From Actinostola sp. cb2023 (lineage: Eukaryota; Cnidaria; Anthozoa; Actiniaria; Actinostolidae), in NCBI GenBank assembly GCA_033675265.1, contig JAUJYZ010000989.1, positions 1 to 64,000 on the forward strand: a DNA stretch of 64,000 bases, in the 5' to 3' direction. The notes under the pieces were generated by a model. It searched no databases. It had not been told where the DNA came from and worked only from the letters and a program-made list of their open reading frames with translations. This document shows positions 12,250 through 24,779 of this stretch, in pieces. Position numbers and translations under genes: made by a program. Position 1 is the stretch's first letter. Every line of letters starts with the position of its first letter.

Positions 12250-14421
12250 CTATACTCATTAATATTATATGCAATGGAACATAAAGGCTAAAAATAATGC
12301 AGTTTGCAAGATTTTAGCCCCGCGAAAAGCAAGAAGATTCACAGTCTGCATCTATTCTACTGCATGATCATGACGCAGAGCGTATAAGTACTATCGTATA
12401 TATAATAAGTATACCACATAAGTGTTGCCCAACTCTTGAGCAGCATGGAAGCTAGAGCCTGGACTTTTAGATGAATAAATACATTATGTGGGTTGGGGAC
12501 AGAGTCCGAGTACTCTGCTACAAGGATCCCGTATGATTGTTAGTATGAGGGAAAGATACTCAGGAAGAGACTTTGAAAATCCAATCATTATATGATGGGA
12601 TAAGAAAAAAAGGATCTCAGAAAGAGTACTTTGAAATCCATCATTCAAGATCCATTAGACATTTATCCGATTTAGCGGCATAGCATAGTATATTCCACGC
12701 CCCTCATATATACAATGACCGCCATCATATACGCCCCTTCCTATGCCGCCTAACTCGGAAATGCTATTTCAAAGTTACTCTTGAGCGCGACTTTCCAGGG
12801 TTTTCCAGGTCCATACAATGTGACGGATTTGAAGCACCGGATTGGCCCTGGTTACCTCTGATATAATAATGAGTTCGAGTAACCTGATATGTGGGTAAAC
12901 ATATGATAACTTTACAAATAATCGTTTTCAAACATCTTCTCTAACAAAGACCCGATAATTAGGATCAAAAATTTTTGCCCAATATTCTATGCTTTTGAGA
13001 GATGATGATATTCAAGTTAAGCGTTCCGTGTCAAAGAACGATAGCATCGAACGCAGCCATATAGGAATGATAAAAGGTCGTTAATGTTTCCAGTTCTTCT
13101 TCTTGCAATTCATTTGCGTTCTCATGAGTCTCTTAGTTTCATACTCATAAATCAATAGAAACAATGCAGAAACCTATACCAAGGAATACAATTTCCATTA
13201 GCATAATTTTTGAGAATTTAATTCACTTTAATCAAAACTAAACTTTGGTTTGATTTTAAAGAAAATTGTGTGTGAGGAAAGTTCTCAAATTTTGTGAATC
13301 AAATATCCATTGTCTTCCCTCTTTTCTATTGGCTGCATAGTAGTTCTCCTTCAGTTTTTCACAGTAAAAATGGGTAACTGCACACAGTTTCCTCTATTTT
13401 CTCTTTGGTAACTTGATAGTTGGTATATCTGAGACAGCATGTTACAACATATTCAAAGCAAAATCGTGTGTGAGGCGAGCTCAAGCCGCAGTCTATTGTC
13501 TTTTGCTATCGCTCTTACGCGGAACGCTACTTAAATGGAACTCAGTACATGAGTGGAGTGATATGTTGTTTTGTGACGTTAGACGGTGAACCCCTGGCCG
13601 TTTTGGGGGGGATTTGTAAACCAATAACAAAGACAGCACAATTTTTTGAAAATTATATTCGTAGCTTATTGTTTTTTTCATTTCATTTGACTTGATATTG
13701 ACGTTCATGGCAGCAAGCTTTTGAAGATTTTTACCCCTTTATAGACTTTTAGCATAATTTTAGACTTTATGAGTCAAATTTCATAGATTGTTTTTCTGTA
13801 CAATATATTGTTTAATCTGTACAACTGTAGAACGGAAACATTACTGTTCGTCCTCCAGGCCCTCAGCTTTCTCGGTCCCCGCTAAGAACACATGTTCAGC
13901 AGGCTATTCATGATTAAGTTAAGAGTGTCGGGACTTTTAACGAGAAGAATACTGCATGAGAAACGCCACATGGTAGTTCTCGTGAACAAAAACGGTAAAA
14001 CTGGTCCATTTCAAGTCTAGTCGAGGTTTTTAGAATTTCTACCCGATTTGTTCTGCATACTCTTAAAGGTAAGCCGTATCTCGTAAGAATACCTTGAAGT
14101 GTCAGATTCCCTCTGGGAGTGTAGGAGTCACTATGAACGATTGATTTAGCATGAATTCAACAAATGCCACCCGCCGAAAGTTCCTTATTTATATTTTATA
14201 CTTCAAGAAAATAAAATAAATAAATAAACACAAAATTTTGGCCTTTTGAAGCCAATGTGAGTATTCAAAACCGGCAAATCTTGAAAATAATTTCAATTTT
14301 CACAAACATGTACAGTTGGCTTGAATAGAAGCTAGTTGCTTCTCGTGATCAAGCAAACTGTATTACTATTATTTGAGTAGTCTGTATCTCTCTAGCTCTG
14401 TGAGAGCTTTATAAAGAGCAT

Positions 14422-14422
<1 letters not shown>
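12250..14422. other. Non-coding stretch
   Basis: AT-rich. The 71-codon minus-strand frame at 13493-13708 has no recognisable domain. No gene supported. Confidence 0.4.
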
Positions 14423-14464
<42 letters not shown>

Positions 14465-14482
14465 TATATAATAATAATAATC

Positions 14483-14524
<42 letters not shown>

Positions 14525-14525
14525 T
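14423..14525. repeat. (AAT)n microsatellite
   Basis: About 100 bp of ATA/AAT triplets with two small interruptions near 14464 and 14481. Confidence 0.95.
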
Positions 14526-14563
14526 TATTGCCTATAGTGCGCAGTTTTCATTCAGTTTGATAT

Positions 14564-14946
14564 AGGAAATACCACCACAGTTCGAGAAGAATTAATGAAA
14601 AATACCACGCGTATTTGATGAAAGTGGCTTAATACCACGACGTGCGTGCGTAGCACGAGTGGTATTCAGCCACTATTCATCAAATACAAGTGGTATTTTT
14701 TCATTAATTCTTCGAGAACTAAGTGGTATTTCCTATTAATAACACACCTACAAAAAATATGAGTTTCTTTATAGTAAGCAATCGCACGTAACGCAATCAC
14801 AACCACAAATAATAAAATAGCAATTTTCTTAATACCGTGCAATTAATTAATTGCACGGTGCAATTAATTAATTGCACGGTATTAAGAAAAAATCCACAGT
14901 CAATCGGCCAATCAGAAACGAGTATTATTTTGTAGGTGTGTTATTA
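14564..14946. mobile_element. Twin-foldback MITE, copy 2
   Basis: Two abutting inverted repeats. The first (14564-14734) has AGGAAATACCAC ends and long, nearly complementary arms around a GTGCGTAGCAC core. The second (14737-14946) has TAATAACACACCTAC ends and a perfect central palindrome at about 14829-14887. No coding capacity. The pair recurs at 6.1 and 16.6 kb. Confidence 0.85.
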
Positions 14947-15034
14947 CAGGATATCAGTGTTTCTTACATGCAAATGGATGTTTATTGCTTTGAAATATAT
15001 ATAGCTAATTGCATAATCGTTGTCGGGTTGAAAA

Positions 15035-15896
15035 TCATGAAAGCTATGACCAAAAGGAATTCTGGGAAATTAAAACTCTCAAATAACACCGCTCAAATCA
15101 TCGACCTTTTTATCCAGACTTGTAGGATCTTAGTTAAATAGCTCATATACCTCAAAACTACGAGAACATTTTTTGAATATATCTGTATGTATTTAAATGC
15201 GGGTCATGAACGAATGATTTCCCCATCCATCCTTTCCCGGCGGCTTTATAATTTAGAGATTTATTGTAAACAGCCTGAATAAAGTGCAACTCAATATTAC
15301 AATACGTGACAGTGAAGTGTCGGTCTATGAATGCTTTTGATTTGAACACACCGTATATCATCGATATTGAAGAAACTGCCCATAAATTACTCGTGCCAAT
15401 TCTGGATTTATGCATGGTAACAACTGGAATTGATCCATACAATATGGGCGCGAATGATGCCTGCGGCTCGGGTAATTTGAGATCTTTCAAAGCATCATGA
15501 GTGACCATAAATCCCGATTGCACGAGCAGTTTATGCGATTTTGTATTTATAATACACTCAACAAAATACCAAGAACAAAGTGCGCGCCAAACACAAGACA
15601 AAACTAACACTTGACTGGTTTCCTGTCTCCGCTTTCAAATTTTTATTCCAAATAATTAGTAATACAGGAAAAAGAAAGAACATTGTCGATGCGTGAGAAA
15701 ATATATTTAAAATAAATGTATACTGTATTAAAATGTGTATCTCTTTGAAACAATACAATAACATAACCTGACAGAATGGAATCGAATAGTACTCTATTAC
15801 CTATTTAAGTAAGAGCCTACTATTTAGTCTGGATAAAAACGTCGATGGTTGAGAGTTTCAATTTCTCAGAATTCCTTTTGCTCATAGCTTTCATGA
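15035..15896. mobile_element. Inverted-repeat element, about 0.86 kb
   Basis: TCATGAAAGCTATGA at 15035 and its inverse ending at 15896 extend into arms of about 110 bp. The interior holds a 150-codon minus-strand frame (15158-15610) with no motif I recognise. I call a non-autonomous DNA transposon and do not call the frame a gene. Confidence 0.6.
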
Positions 15897-16567
15897 GCCA
15901 ACAACACCATATATTGTTCAATTATGTCGATATCATTCATTTGAAGTTAGATCTTATGATAGCAAACATATCTGATCTGTAATCGATTTAGTTGCACTTT
16001 GCAAATTAAGTCTAAAAGTCCTTTGCACGTTTTTTATGATTCTGGCTTCGGGTCAAATTACACTCACACCCTTTTCTACTTAAGTAATCATCCATGCAAG
16101 AACTAGGCAAGCTTTCATTGTTCTACGGCAATAGCTCTGTCCCACATAGAATATTTCTAATTTTAAGGATACAGAAAGAGAGGATGACACATAATAATAT
16201 TTCAATGTAAAAATAAAGGTAATCAATTATTTCGGGTAATTTATTGGAAATGTTTGATATCTAACCAATCAGAACAGCCCCAAGACAATAGCAAAGCAAA
16301 TATTGCTTATTTTACAAGGTTTCCCACATACAATTTGTTTTAAAATTGGCATATGACGCCAATGGATAACAGACAAACGTACTTGACATCTAAACAAATC
16401 GGAGTATGTATATCTTATACCTAACCTTTTTTTTGCCAATTTTCATGTTTAAGCCATGGGATCACTATAGTTTTTAACAATAGAAAAATATAAGCATTCC
16501 ATCGTGCATTGCCGTTCAGCTGCCTAGTTCTTACGTGGACCATTACTTAAATGCATGCTATATGTAT

Positions 16568-16962
16568 AGGAAATACACAGTTCGAGAAGAATTAATGTGA
16601 AAAAAATACCCACGCGTATTTGATGAAAAGTGGCTTAATACCACGAGTGCGTAGCACGTGGTACGTGCGTAGCAGCACATGGTATTCAGCCACTTTCATC
16701 AAATACAAGTGGTATTTTTCATTAATTCTTCGAGAACTAAGTGGTATTTCCTATTAATAACACACCTACAAAAATATGAGTTTCTTTATAGTAGCAAATC
16801 GCACGTAACGCAATCACAACCACAAATAATAAAATAGCAATTTTCTTAATACCGTGCAATTAATTAATTGCACGGTGCAATTAATTAATTGCACGGTATT
16901 AAGAAAAAATCCACAGTCAATCGGCCAATCAGAAACGAGTATTTTTTGTAGGTGTGTTATTA
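16568..16962. mobile_element. Twin-foldback MITE, copy 3
   Basis: Same architecture as copy 2: first palindrome 16568-16752, second 16755-16962 with TAATAACACACCTAC ends and the same perfect central palindrome at about 16844-16902. Very similar to the 14.6-kb copy by eye, so probably recent. Confidence 0.85.
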
Positions 16963-17143
16963 AAAATGAAATTAACTTGTGTAATTAGGAATGCCTTATC
17001 CAGAGAATTATAGGTCTCAGAGTGAATAAAAAAAAACATATCTCAATGAAAAATTATCCCTTCAAACCTTACAAATCCATTAAATTGGAAATGTCCAGCT
17101 GGAAATGTCCAAAATCTTGAATATTCTTTGCTATTAGATTTCC

Positions 17144-19658
17144 TATGCTCAGCGGACTCTCACAGCGTATATAAGGGCTGAGCAACCATGCCCATCGTCA
17201 CTCGATAGTAAGCGTTGAGCAGCGAACAGTGTCGTCTTCACAAAGGTCTACATTTAATGCTTCTACCAGTTTATGTCTTTCCCAACGTCCCGCTCCATAA
17301 TTTCAAGCGAGCAACCCTTCTGGACTTCAAGTCGTCGATGTTCGTGGCTTTCTCTATTCTCTACTTTAATTCAACGGTTCCACTGCTTTCCCCGCTCGTT
17401 CAGGACGCTGGCCTCGTGTCAAGCTTCTTCATATTCGCTCGTCCAGGTTCTGCATGGAAGGTTCTAATGGTGTGGGGTTATTCTATTAGGGAATACGTGG
17501 ACTTGTAGGTATAAAACGGTTTGGGTTCTTATCGCGGTTTTATTTGCTTCAGAGTTGTTTACCGTTCTTGGTTAGCTCCACGTGGCCGTTGTGTTGTGGT
17601 CATGTCATTATTCCTGGTGGCTTCCGCCCACTATTCTTTCTATTCCCCTCACGCGGGTTGCCTAGTTATTTTAATCGTTTATTTCTGCTCTTTTTTGTCT
17701 CGGGTCTCTGTAACATGGTTATTTTGCAGGTTATTTTACTTTGCTTTAGTTTGGGCTGCTTGGCATTTGCATATTTGTTCTCGTCGCCATTCCACGTGTT
17801 ACGCTCGCTTTTCACATGCCTTCATAATTAGCTCCCATTGTATTCCTTTTCTCACTTGCATTAAGGAATGTTTATCACGCGTTTTCGATATTGTAGTCAT
17901 AAACTTTGCTGTTTACTACTTTGTCTATATTTTCGTTTTCTTTTAGGCTCAGTTGTTCCGCCCGTGTAGCTCAGTGGTTTATCCAGATTGTCGCGGTGTG
18001 TCAATATGTGAACTGGTCGCGGAATTCCAGATTGTCGCGGCACGTGAGTCCGCATGTTAACTGGTCGGGAAATTCCAGATTGTCGCGCACGTGAGTCCGC
18101 ATGTTAACTGGTCGGGAAATTCCAGATTGTCGCGGCACGTGAGTCCGCATGTTAACTGGTCGGAAATTCCAGATTGTCGCGGCACGTGAGTCGCATGTTA
18201 ACTGGTCGGGTAAATTCCAGATTGTCGCGCACGTGAGTCCGCATGTTAACTGGTCGGGAAATTCCAGATTGTCGCGGCACGTGAGTCCGCATGTTAACTG
18301 GTCGGGAAATTCCAGATTGTCGCGGCACGTGAGTCCGCATGTTAACTGGTCGGGAAATTCCAGATTGTCGCGGCACGTGAGTCCGCATGTTAACTGGTCG
18401 GGAAACTGGCACGTGAGTCGGTATAACTGGTCGGGAAATTCGATCCAGATTGTCGCGGCACGTGAGTCCGTATGTTAACTGGTCGGTAAATTCCAGATTG
18501 TCGCGGTTGGTCCGCCTGTTTACTGGTCGTTTCCAGTTATGGTTGCGGTCGTTCTGCCTGTTTTGTTGGTCGTTCTTGATCGTTGCGATCGTTCCGCCTG
18601 TTTTCTGCCCGTACCAGGTACTGTTTGCGGTCGTTCCGCCGCCCGCCGCTTTACTCGTTTGTCCAGATTGATGCGATTATCTCGCCCGTTCACTGGTCGT
18701 TTCATGTCTGTTATTTCATATGTCGCTGTCTTATATGGATGGGCGTTTTACGTTGTTTTATGCCTTTAACAGGGGCCCTTGGAGCGCGAATTTAAGGACA
18801 ATATCATTGTAGCTCCTCTGCTCGAGGCTTTATGTCATTATTGGCCGGAGAGCCTTTGTTAGTCATTAAAGTTTGTTGACCATGAAATGTTGGGTTTGCC
18901 CCATAGTGATGATTTATCGCTGTCCCTCCCTCCATCACCACCCTGGGTGTAACAGTGCTTGCAGGGGAGTCTTATTCCCTTTCGGTTCCACCGAACGGCA
19001 GGGCTGTTATCCCCTGGGCTGGCCCTTTCCCCCCACCCATATGTTGCCTTAGTCCCCCGACTGGGAGATCTGAAGGTGCTTTGATCCTTTGAAAGGTTAC
19101 TGTCCGAACCCTCGTGGGTCACCTGGGAAGGGGCCTACTCCCACTTTATCCCAGGGGATAACAGAATATCATTGATCATGCTATTCGTGTTGAAGCAAAC
19201 TCAACGTCTGTGCTTTTCTTTAGGTTTGAGTGTTGGGTCTCTTGGGCCAGTTCTTTCGATCGGTTGAGTCTCCTTTGTTGTCGGCTACCAATTTCCCATA
19301 ACTTAGCCATTATAGAGCGGGGAAGACCGCTGAGAATAGGATACTATGCTCAGCGGTCTCTCACAGCGTAATAAGGGCTGAGCAACCATGCCCCATCGTC
19401 ACTCGATAGTAAGCGTTGGTCCCGATACAGCGCAAGGGTTTCACACTTGTATTGATAACATCTTGTGGTCTTCTCAGCTCGCCCCCGGGTGGTCGTGTTT
19501 GCTATCGTTCGGTTGGTATTTTTTATTTATTTTTTTGGTCCCACCCTCCCGTACCCTCTTATTTTCGTATCATCTTCCTTGATAGCAATCCGGCTACCAA
19601 TTTTCCCCATAACTTAGCCATTATAGAGCGGGGAAGACCGCTGAGAATAGGATACTAT
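17144..19658. mobile_element. Element with split direct repeats (A1-B1-A2-B2), possibly DIRS/Ngaro-like
   Basis: Segment A (TATGCTCAGCGG... to ...AGTAAGCGTTG, about 75 bp) occurs at 17144 and again at 19345. Segment B (GGCTACCAATTT... to ...GGATACTAT, about 65 bp) occurs at 19283-19347 and 19592-19658. The order A1-internal-B1-A2-B2 is the split-direct-repeat layout known from tyrosine-recombinase retrotransposons. I see no reverse transcriptase, RNase H or recombinase, so this would be a non-autonomous derivative. A tandem LTR-like duplication is the main alternative. Confidence 0.5.
17985..18515. repeat. Minisatellite, 48-bp unit, about 11 copies
   Basis: Each unit contains GCATGTTAACTGGTCGGGAA, ATTCCAGATTGTCGCGG and CACGTGAGTC. 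Because 48 is a multiple of three, one phase gives a 16-residue repeat on each strand (109-codon plus frame, 86-codon minus frame); these are repeat artefacts. Diverged related units continue to about 18710. Confidence 0.9.
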
Positions 19659-19810
19659 ATAAAATTTCCAAGGTTTGAAGAGTGTGCCCTTTATTTCCAG
19701 TGTTTCGTTCCCTCGAGGAGTAGTAAGATGTTATCGTGCAGAAAAGGGTCAGAAAAACGCTGCTTGACACTGATAGTGACGGAGTGACCGAATCGCCTTA
19801 GTACAGGATT

Positions 19811-21651
19811 ATTTATACGAGACCAAATAAGCCGCGGCTTACATAAGACGCGAACCTACCCATTTTTAATACAGTATACGAGCGAGTCTAGCATAAGAAC
19901 ACTTTTGGCTTGCTTTTTAATGGATTAATATTGTGTATTATTCTCGGTTTTCTAGCCTTGCAATTCGATGTACAAGTTCCAAGTTGTCTTAATACAATAT
20001 TTTATGTTCGTATTATTTCGATACGAATGATAGAAAAATGTTAAAACGAAGTGAAGTCAGACGGCAACGCTAAATTACTGACGTGTTCGCATGTTCATTG
20101 ATGCATGCCGTTCATCACGCTCGTGTAATTGCTAACAACGCAATGCGCGAAAATTTGTATCACAAACGCCGGACTTCTTCTTATACATATCAGTATTTGC
20201 TAAACTGTACCAGCTGCCGGTAAAACATTACAGTGTGACTTCCTTCATCAATATTCACCATTCTATTAAACCAGTAAATCAGCGTACAGTTTTTTTAATT
20301 TAGCGGCATAAATTTGTAATCTGATAGTGTCTCAAAAACTACTTATGTTATACAATTGACATCATCTGTTATCGTCAATATTTGCTATTGTACCAGTGCA
20401 TGGCACATCGCACTGTAATTAGCGGCAATTTTACTCTATATCTCAAAAACTACATATTTATGAAGTGCCAAGTTATGCGTGAGGCATATGCATGTTTACA
20501 ATTAGATGCACATCGCAAAAACACGCACAATTTTTCATTCCGATGCTGCTCGTTCATTTTCAACACTTTTCTAATTATTGTTTTGTAAAGAAAAGTGTTA
20601 TTATTTACCTGTTAGCTCATATAAAAACAAACTCCAAACTTTGCGTTTTTAGAAAGAAAATATGCGATCGAACTTTACACTGAGAATCTAAAGTCAAAGT
20701 TGAAATTTTGCGCGGAATAAATGTCAGGAAGCCCAAAATAGCATTGAATGATTGAAAATAAATCAATATTTGCTCGGGTGAAATATTTTTTGTCGATCTT
20801 AACTTTACGGTATAAAAACGGCACTTTTACTGAAAAGTGTTCACAATTAGAACTGTTCACAATTAGAACCACATACTGTATAAATGGTCTTATTTTTGTG
20901 TCTACCAAATGCAAGCTTTTGCCTCGCTCTGGAGTTTCGTTGCCATGGTTATCCTGTTTCTTGTAATGTTTTTCACTGTTATTTTTTTAAATTGATAAAC
21001 CAACTACAGTACAGTATTACGGAGGAATAATAAATATTAATAAATATTAATAAATATTAATACGCATAAAGAAAGTAATAACAAAGAAAATCTGAAATTG
21101 CAGTTGTAAACTTACTCCGGCAGATGTGACGCAGTTATGAAGCTGCTCCGTAATAGCAAGATTTGTACATGAGTACAGAAACTGCTTCTCTTCTGGAACT
21201 GTCCAGATATTATTTATTTTTTTGGACCTTGTTTTGCTGGTGTTTTTGACAAATGTTTTGAGGTAGACGTCGCCATTTTGCCTTCGTCCGAGTGAGAGCC
21301 GAGGGACTGGGCTAAAAAACTCACTAGGCATGCGCAGTTGTTCTTTAAGTCTTAGCGAAGACGAGAACATGTTTTTGTACCGTTTATACGACCACGTTCG
21401 CGACCAAGGTAAGGCGCTAGACGCGGCTTATAACGCGGCTTATATAAGACGCGAACGAAGTTTTTGTGTGTGTGAGAGAGTACAGTGTCCCCCAATTAGT
21501 GCGCAAGCACTAGAACACATTGGACACTTAAATAAACAGTTTTTTTGTTGTTGTTTTTTTGTGTATTTTTTTGTACCATTTATACGCGTGCTTCGCGTCT
21601 TATGTAAGCCGCGTCTTAGGTAAGCCGCGGTTTATTTGGTCTCATATAAAT
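19811..21651. mobile_element. Non-autonomous TIR transposon, about 1.84 kb
   Basis: The left end starts ATTTATACGAGACCAAATAA at 19811 and continues into GCCGCGGCTTACATAAGACG. The inverted form ends at 21651. The right arm has an extra GCCGCGTCTTA module. The interior frames are short (at most 107 codons) with no transposase signature. Confidence 0.75.
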
Positions 21652-21851
21652 GGCCCTATTGTTTACATTTTGCATTATTTTAGAGTGTATATCACTCGTG
21701 GGTTCTAGCCTGTGAACAAGGCTCCCCAAGGGAAGGGGGAGGGAGACGTTCGAGCCGCAAACCCACGAGGTTTACGAGTTGGATGTGGAAAACGAGGAAT
21801 TGATATTGGAGTAGGATTATCGGATCGATTCTACGCACGTTAGTAACTACA

Positions 21852-21983
21852 GAGGGCCCGGTTGTTCGAAAGCGGGTTAACGCTAACCCAGGGTTAAATA
21901 TGGCTAACCTAGGGTAAAATCTTAAGAATTAACCCTAGGTTAGCGAATTTAAGAGTTAACCCCGCTTTCGAACAACCGGGCTC
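21852..21983. mobile_element. Foldback MITE, GGGCCCGGTTG ends
   Basis: GGGCCCGGTTGTTCGAAAGC on the left is inverted on the right (ending about 21983), with ACCCTAGGTTAGC-type inner palindromes. Confidence 0.75.
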
Positions 21984-23195
21984 AGATAAATAGGTTTAAC
22001 CAGGGCTCCTGGTTTAACACGAGAAGAGAGAAAGAAAATAAGAATGAACGAAAGAAAACCTGAGAAAAAGATTGAAAAATTGAAAATGAGACTCGTTAGA
22101 AATTCAAAGAAAACAATATTTTTGAGGGTGATCAAATCAGTTGAGAAAAGATTATCCGATAAAATACGTAATGAACTAAAGACACAAAAGGAAACGGAAC
22201 GAAGAAGAGCCAATATTGTACTAAATATGTGCGTTCAACGCGCGCTTACAGGATATATATATTTCAAGCAATAAACACTCATTTGCATGTATAAGAACAC
22301 TGATATAAAAACCTCTAAATATGTTCAATTAAGAGATCTATAATGAATCTCCAAAGAATCTCCAAATGAATCAAACTTTTTTCCGAATATTGTTTATTTT
22401 TTTCGTCGCGCCGACTTTAAATTCAGTCTTGTCGCCGGAGTGAGTTAGTTGCGATGATATTTCGTGCACGAGGGAGGAAAAACACTCAAGTTTTCAAATA
22501 AGTTTTTATTTTACCAGTAAGTACTCTCTTATAGCTTCCGGGGACTTTAGAAATTCATTCTGTATTGTCCTAGCTCCCAAGCGATATATTCATTGTAAAT
22601 ATGTCACAGCTTTGATTCTTCCATGCTTTTGCCCCTTCACTCCAGCTCTCCCTCGTACACTTGTTTTATCTTAGCTCAGTTTCTCTTTTCCTTCGTCAGT
22701 CAGGGCTGCCGAGGATCGAAGCCGAACACTAACCATTTTCAGGGGCGGATTTAGGGTGGGGCGAAGGAGGCGCACGCCCCCTTTTGGAAATTCTAATACC
22801 TTTTCCGGCCCAAAACAATATTTACATAACATTTGGCTGAAAGCAATGAACAACCTGAACGGCCCCTCCCCCTCCCCCCTTTGCAAAATCTCTGGATGCG
22901 CCCCTGATTTCGTGCACGTTCACCAAAACGGCGTGGTAGTTTTTGTTGTATGATTCAAACACCATTCAAAGTTAAAATGGTCATTCAACATGACAAAAGA
23001 CTAGAGTAAGATTAGACATCTGCTGATAAACGCCTCTGGACAAATCAGCATCGCGACATCTTTTAAAACTAGCAGCCAGGAACCCAACGAAGTGCCTTGT
23101 TTAAAAATAGATGACATAAAATGGTAACTTTTTCCTTAAATGTTCGAACCATCTAGAGTACAGGGACGTAGCCTGGGAGTGGGATTCCTAATGTG
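21984..23195. other. Non-coding stretch
   Basis: Short lysine-rich chance frame at 22044 and a C-rich patch near 22860. No gene supported. Confidence 0.4.
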
Positions 23196-23577
23196 CCCGT
23201 AGTGAGCAGCGTCCTTTACGTCTCTCAAACTAAATAAATACAAAAAAAAAACCCTGAGTGATCAGCATTTTACTATGTATTTATGTAGCGAGAACTAATT
23301 TCCAGGGGGCCTGCGTAAATTATGTGTAAATTCTGTGTAAATTCTGTGTAAATTCTGTGTAAATTCTGGCGGTAAATTCTGCGTAAATTCTGTGTAAATT
23401 CTGTGTGAATTCTGTGTAAATTCTGTGTAAATTCTGTAACTGTCGAAAACCATGTAAATTGCACGAAATTTGCCCGTAGTGAGCAGCGTCCTTTACGTCT
23501 CTCAAACTAAATAAATACAAAAAAAAACCCCTGAGTAATCAGCATTTTACTATGTATTTATGTAGCGAGAACTAACA
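23196..23577. repeat. Duplicated block of about 100 bp flanking a repeat array
   Basis: The block beginning CCGTAGTGAGCAGCGTCC occurs at about 23200-23297 and again at 23473-23577. Between the copies lies the first 11-bp array, so array plus flank duplicated as a unit of about 275 bp. Confidence 0.8.
23313..23440. repeat. Minisatellite, 11-bp unit TGTGTAAATTC, first array
   Basis: About 11 copies. An 11-bp unit is read as the same 11-residue peptide repeat in all three frames, explaining the overlapping minus-strand frames here. Confidence 0.92.
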
Positions 23578-23644
23578 GTCCGCTGGAAAACAAAGAAAAT
23601 GGCTTTCCAAGCTAAAGCTCTAGATTTCAAAATTTCCAGGGGGC

Positions 23645-24205
23645 CCGCTGCGTAAATTCTGTGTAAATCCTGTGTAAATTCTGTGTAAATTCTGTGTAAA
23701 TTCTGTGTAAATTCTGCGTAAATTCTGTGTAAATTCTGTGTAAATTCTGCGTATATTCTGTGTAAATTCTGTGTAAATTCTGCGTAAATTCTGTGTAAAT
23801 TCTGCGTATAAATTCTGTGTAAATTCTGTGTAAATTCTGTGTATAAATTCTGTAAATTCTGCGTAAATTCTGTGTAAATTCTGTGTAAATTCTGTGTAAA
23901 TTCTGCGTAAATTTCTGTGTAAATTCTCGTAAATTCTGTGTAAATTCTGTGTAAATTCTGTGTAAATTCTGTGTAAATTCTGTGTGTAAATTCTGCGTAT
24001 ATTCTGTGTAAATCTGTGTATTATGTGTAAATTATGTGTAAATTCTGTGTAAATTCTGCGTATAGTCTGTGTAAATTCTGTGTAAATTCTGCGTATATTC
24101 TGTGTAAATTATTATTATTAAATTCTGTGTAAATTCTGTATATTCCGGTAAATTCTGTGTAAATTCTCTGTGTAAATTTAGATCTGTGTAAATTCTGTGT
24201 AACTG
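23645..24205. repeat. Minisatellite, 11-bp unit TGTGTAAATTC, second array
   Basis: About 50 copies with TGCGTAAATTC and TGCGTATATTC variants. Both arrays end next to AACTGTCGAAAACC. The 96- and 69-codon minus frames across it are artefacts. Confidence 0.92.
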
Positions 24206-24699
24206 TCGAAAACCGCTTGGCCGGTGAGAAATTTCGTTCAATGTCGTGTAAATTAAACTTTACATGGTTTTGGATATTTACACACAATTTACGCCAAGAG
24301 CTTGCATGCATTTCTCCAGTGTAAGTAACCTGATTTCATTTAGACACTATCCAATGGTCTCTTGATACAAAGGATTTGGGTGTTTTTGATGCGGCACGAG
24401 CCGTCAATGCAATAAATAAAAAAAGAAGATACAATCGGATAAGATTTTGTCATATTATATTTAGGTTAATATCACAGGAATAATACTATCTACAACAGAA
24501 CTCTTCATTCTTATGTACATTGCAGATTAATTGTTCTTTATCTTATTTTTAACAGGTGCATGTGAATTGATCAGCGATCGATAATTACCCACAATTCCAC
24601 ATGCTCAAGAACTTGATGAAAAGAGACGTCAAATGAGTGTTATTTATCTGCACTACTGATGAACAATTATGATAACATGACATGATAACACCCAGTCGA

Positions 24700-24712
24700 C
24701 AGGTGTATTTAA
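24700..24712 (+). promoter_or_regulatory. Possible TATA-like element of the GPCR gene
   Basis: GTGTATTTAAGCAG lies about 75 nt upstream of the start codon at 24780. Placement fits a TATA-like element, but only position and composition support it. Confidence 0.25.
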
Positions 24713-24779
24713 GCAGTAAAAAAGAAACAGTCGATTTAGTGGATAAACCGGCTGACTACAGTACAAGTACACAAGTGCA

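Noticed and set aside
15158..15610. 150-codon minus-strand frame as a gene
   Set aside because: No domain, lies inside an inverted-repeat element, no splice or promoter context.
17521..17946. 141-codon hydrophobic frame
   Set aside because: T-rich composition gives Phe/Leu/Val-rich frames in several phases; it is inside the split-repeat element and no known membrane protein is recognised.
17962..18000. tRNA gene or tRNA-derived SINE
   Set aside because: TAGCTCAGTGG resembles a box A, but I could find no correctly spaced box B or cloverleaf.
18859..19122. 87-codon minus frame with a CKHC motif as a gag-like zinc knuckle
   Set aside because: Only two cysteines and no full CCHC; too weak to call.
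23273..24311. Minus-strand NLHRIYTEFTQ repeat frames
   Set aside because: 11-bp minisatellite artefact, open in all phases.
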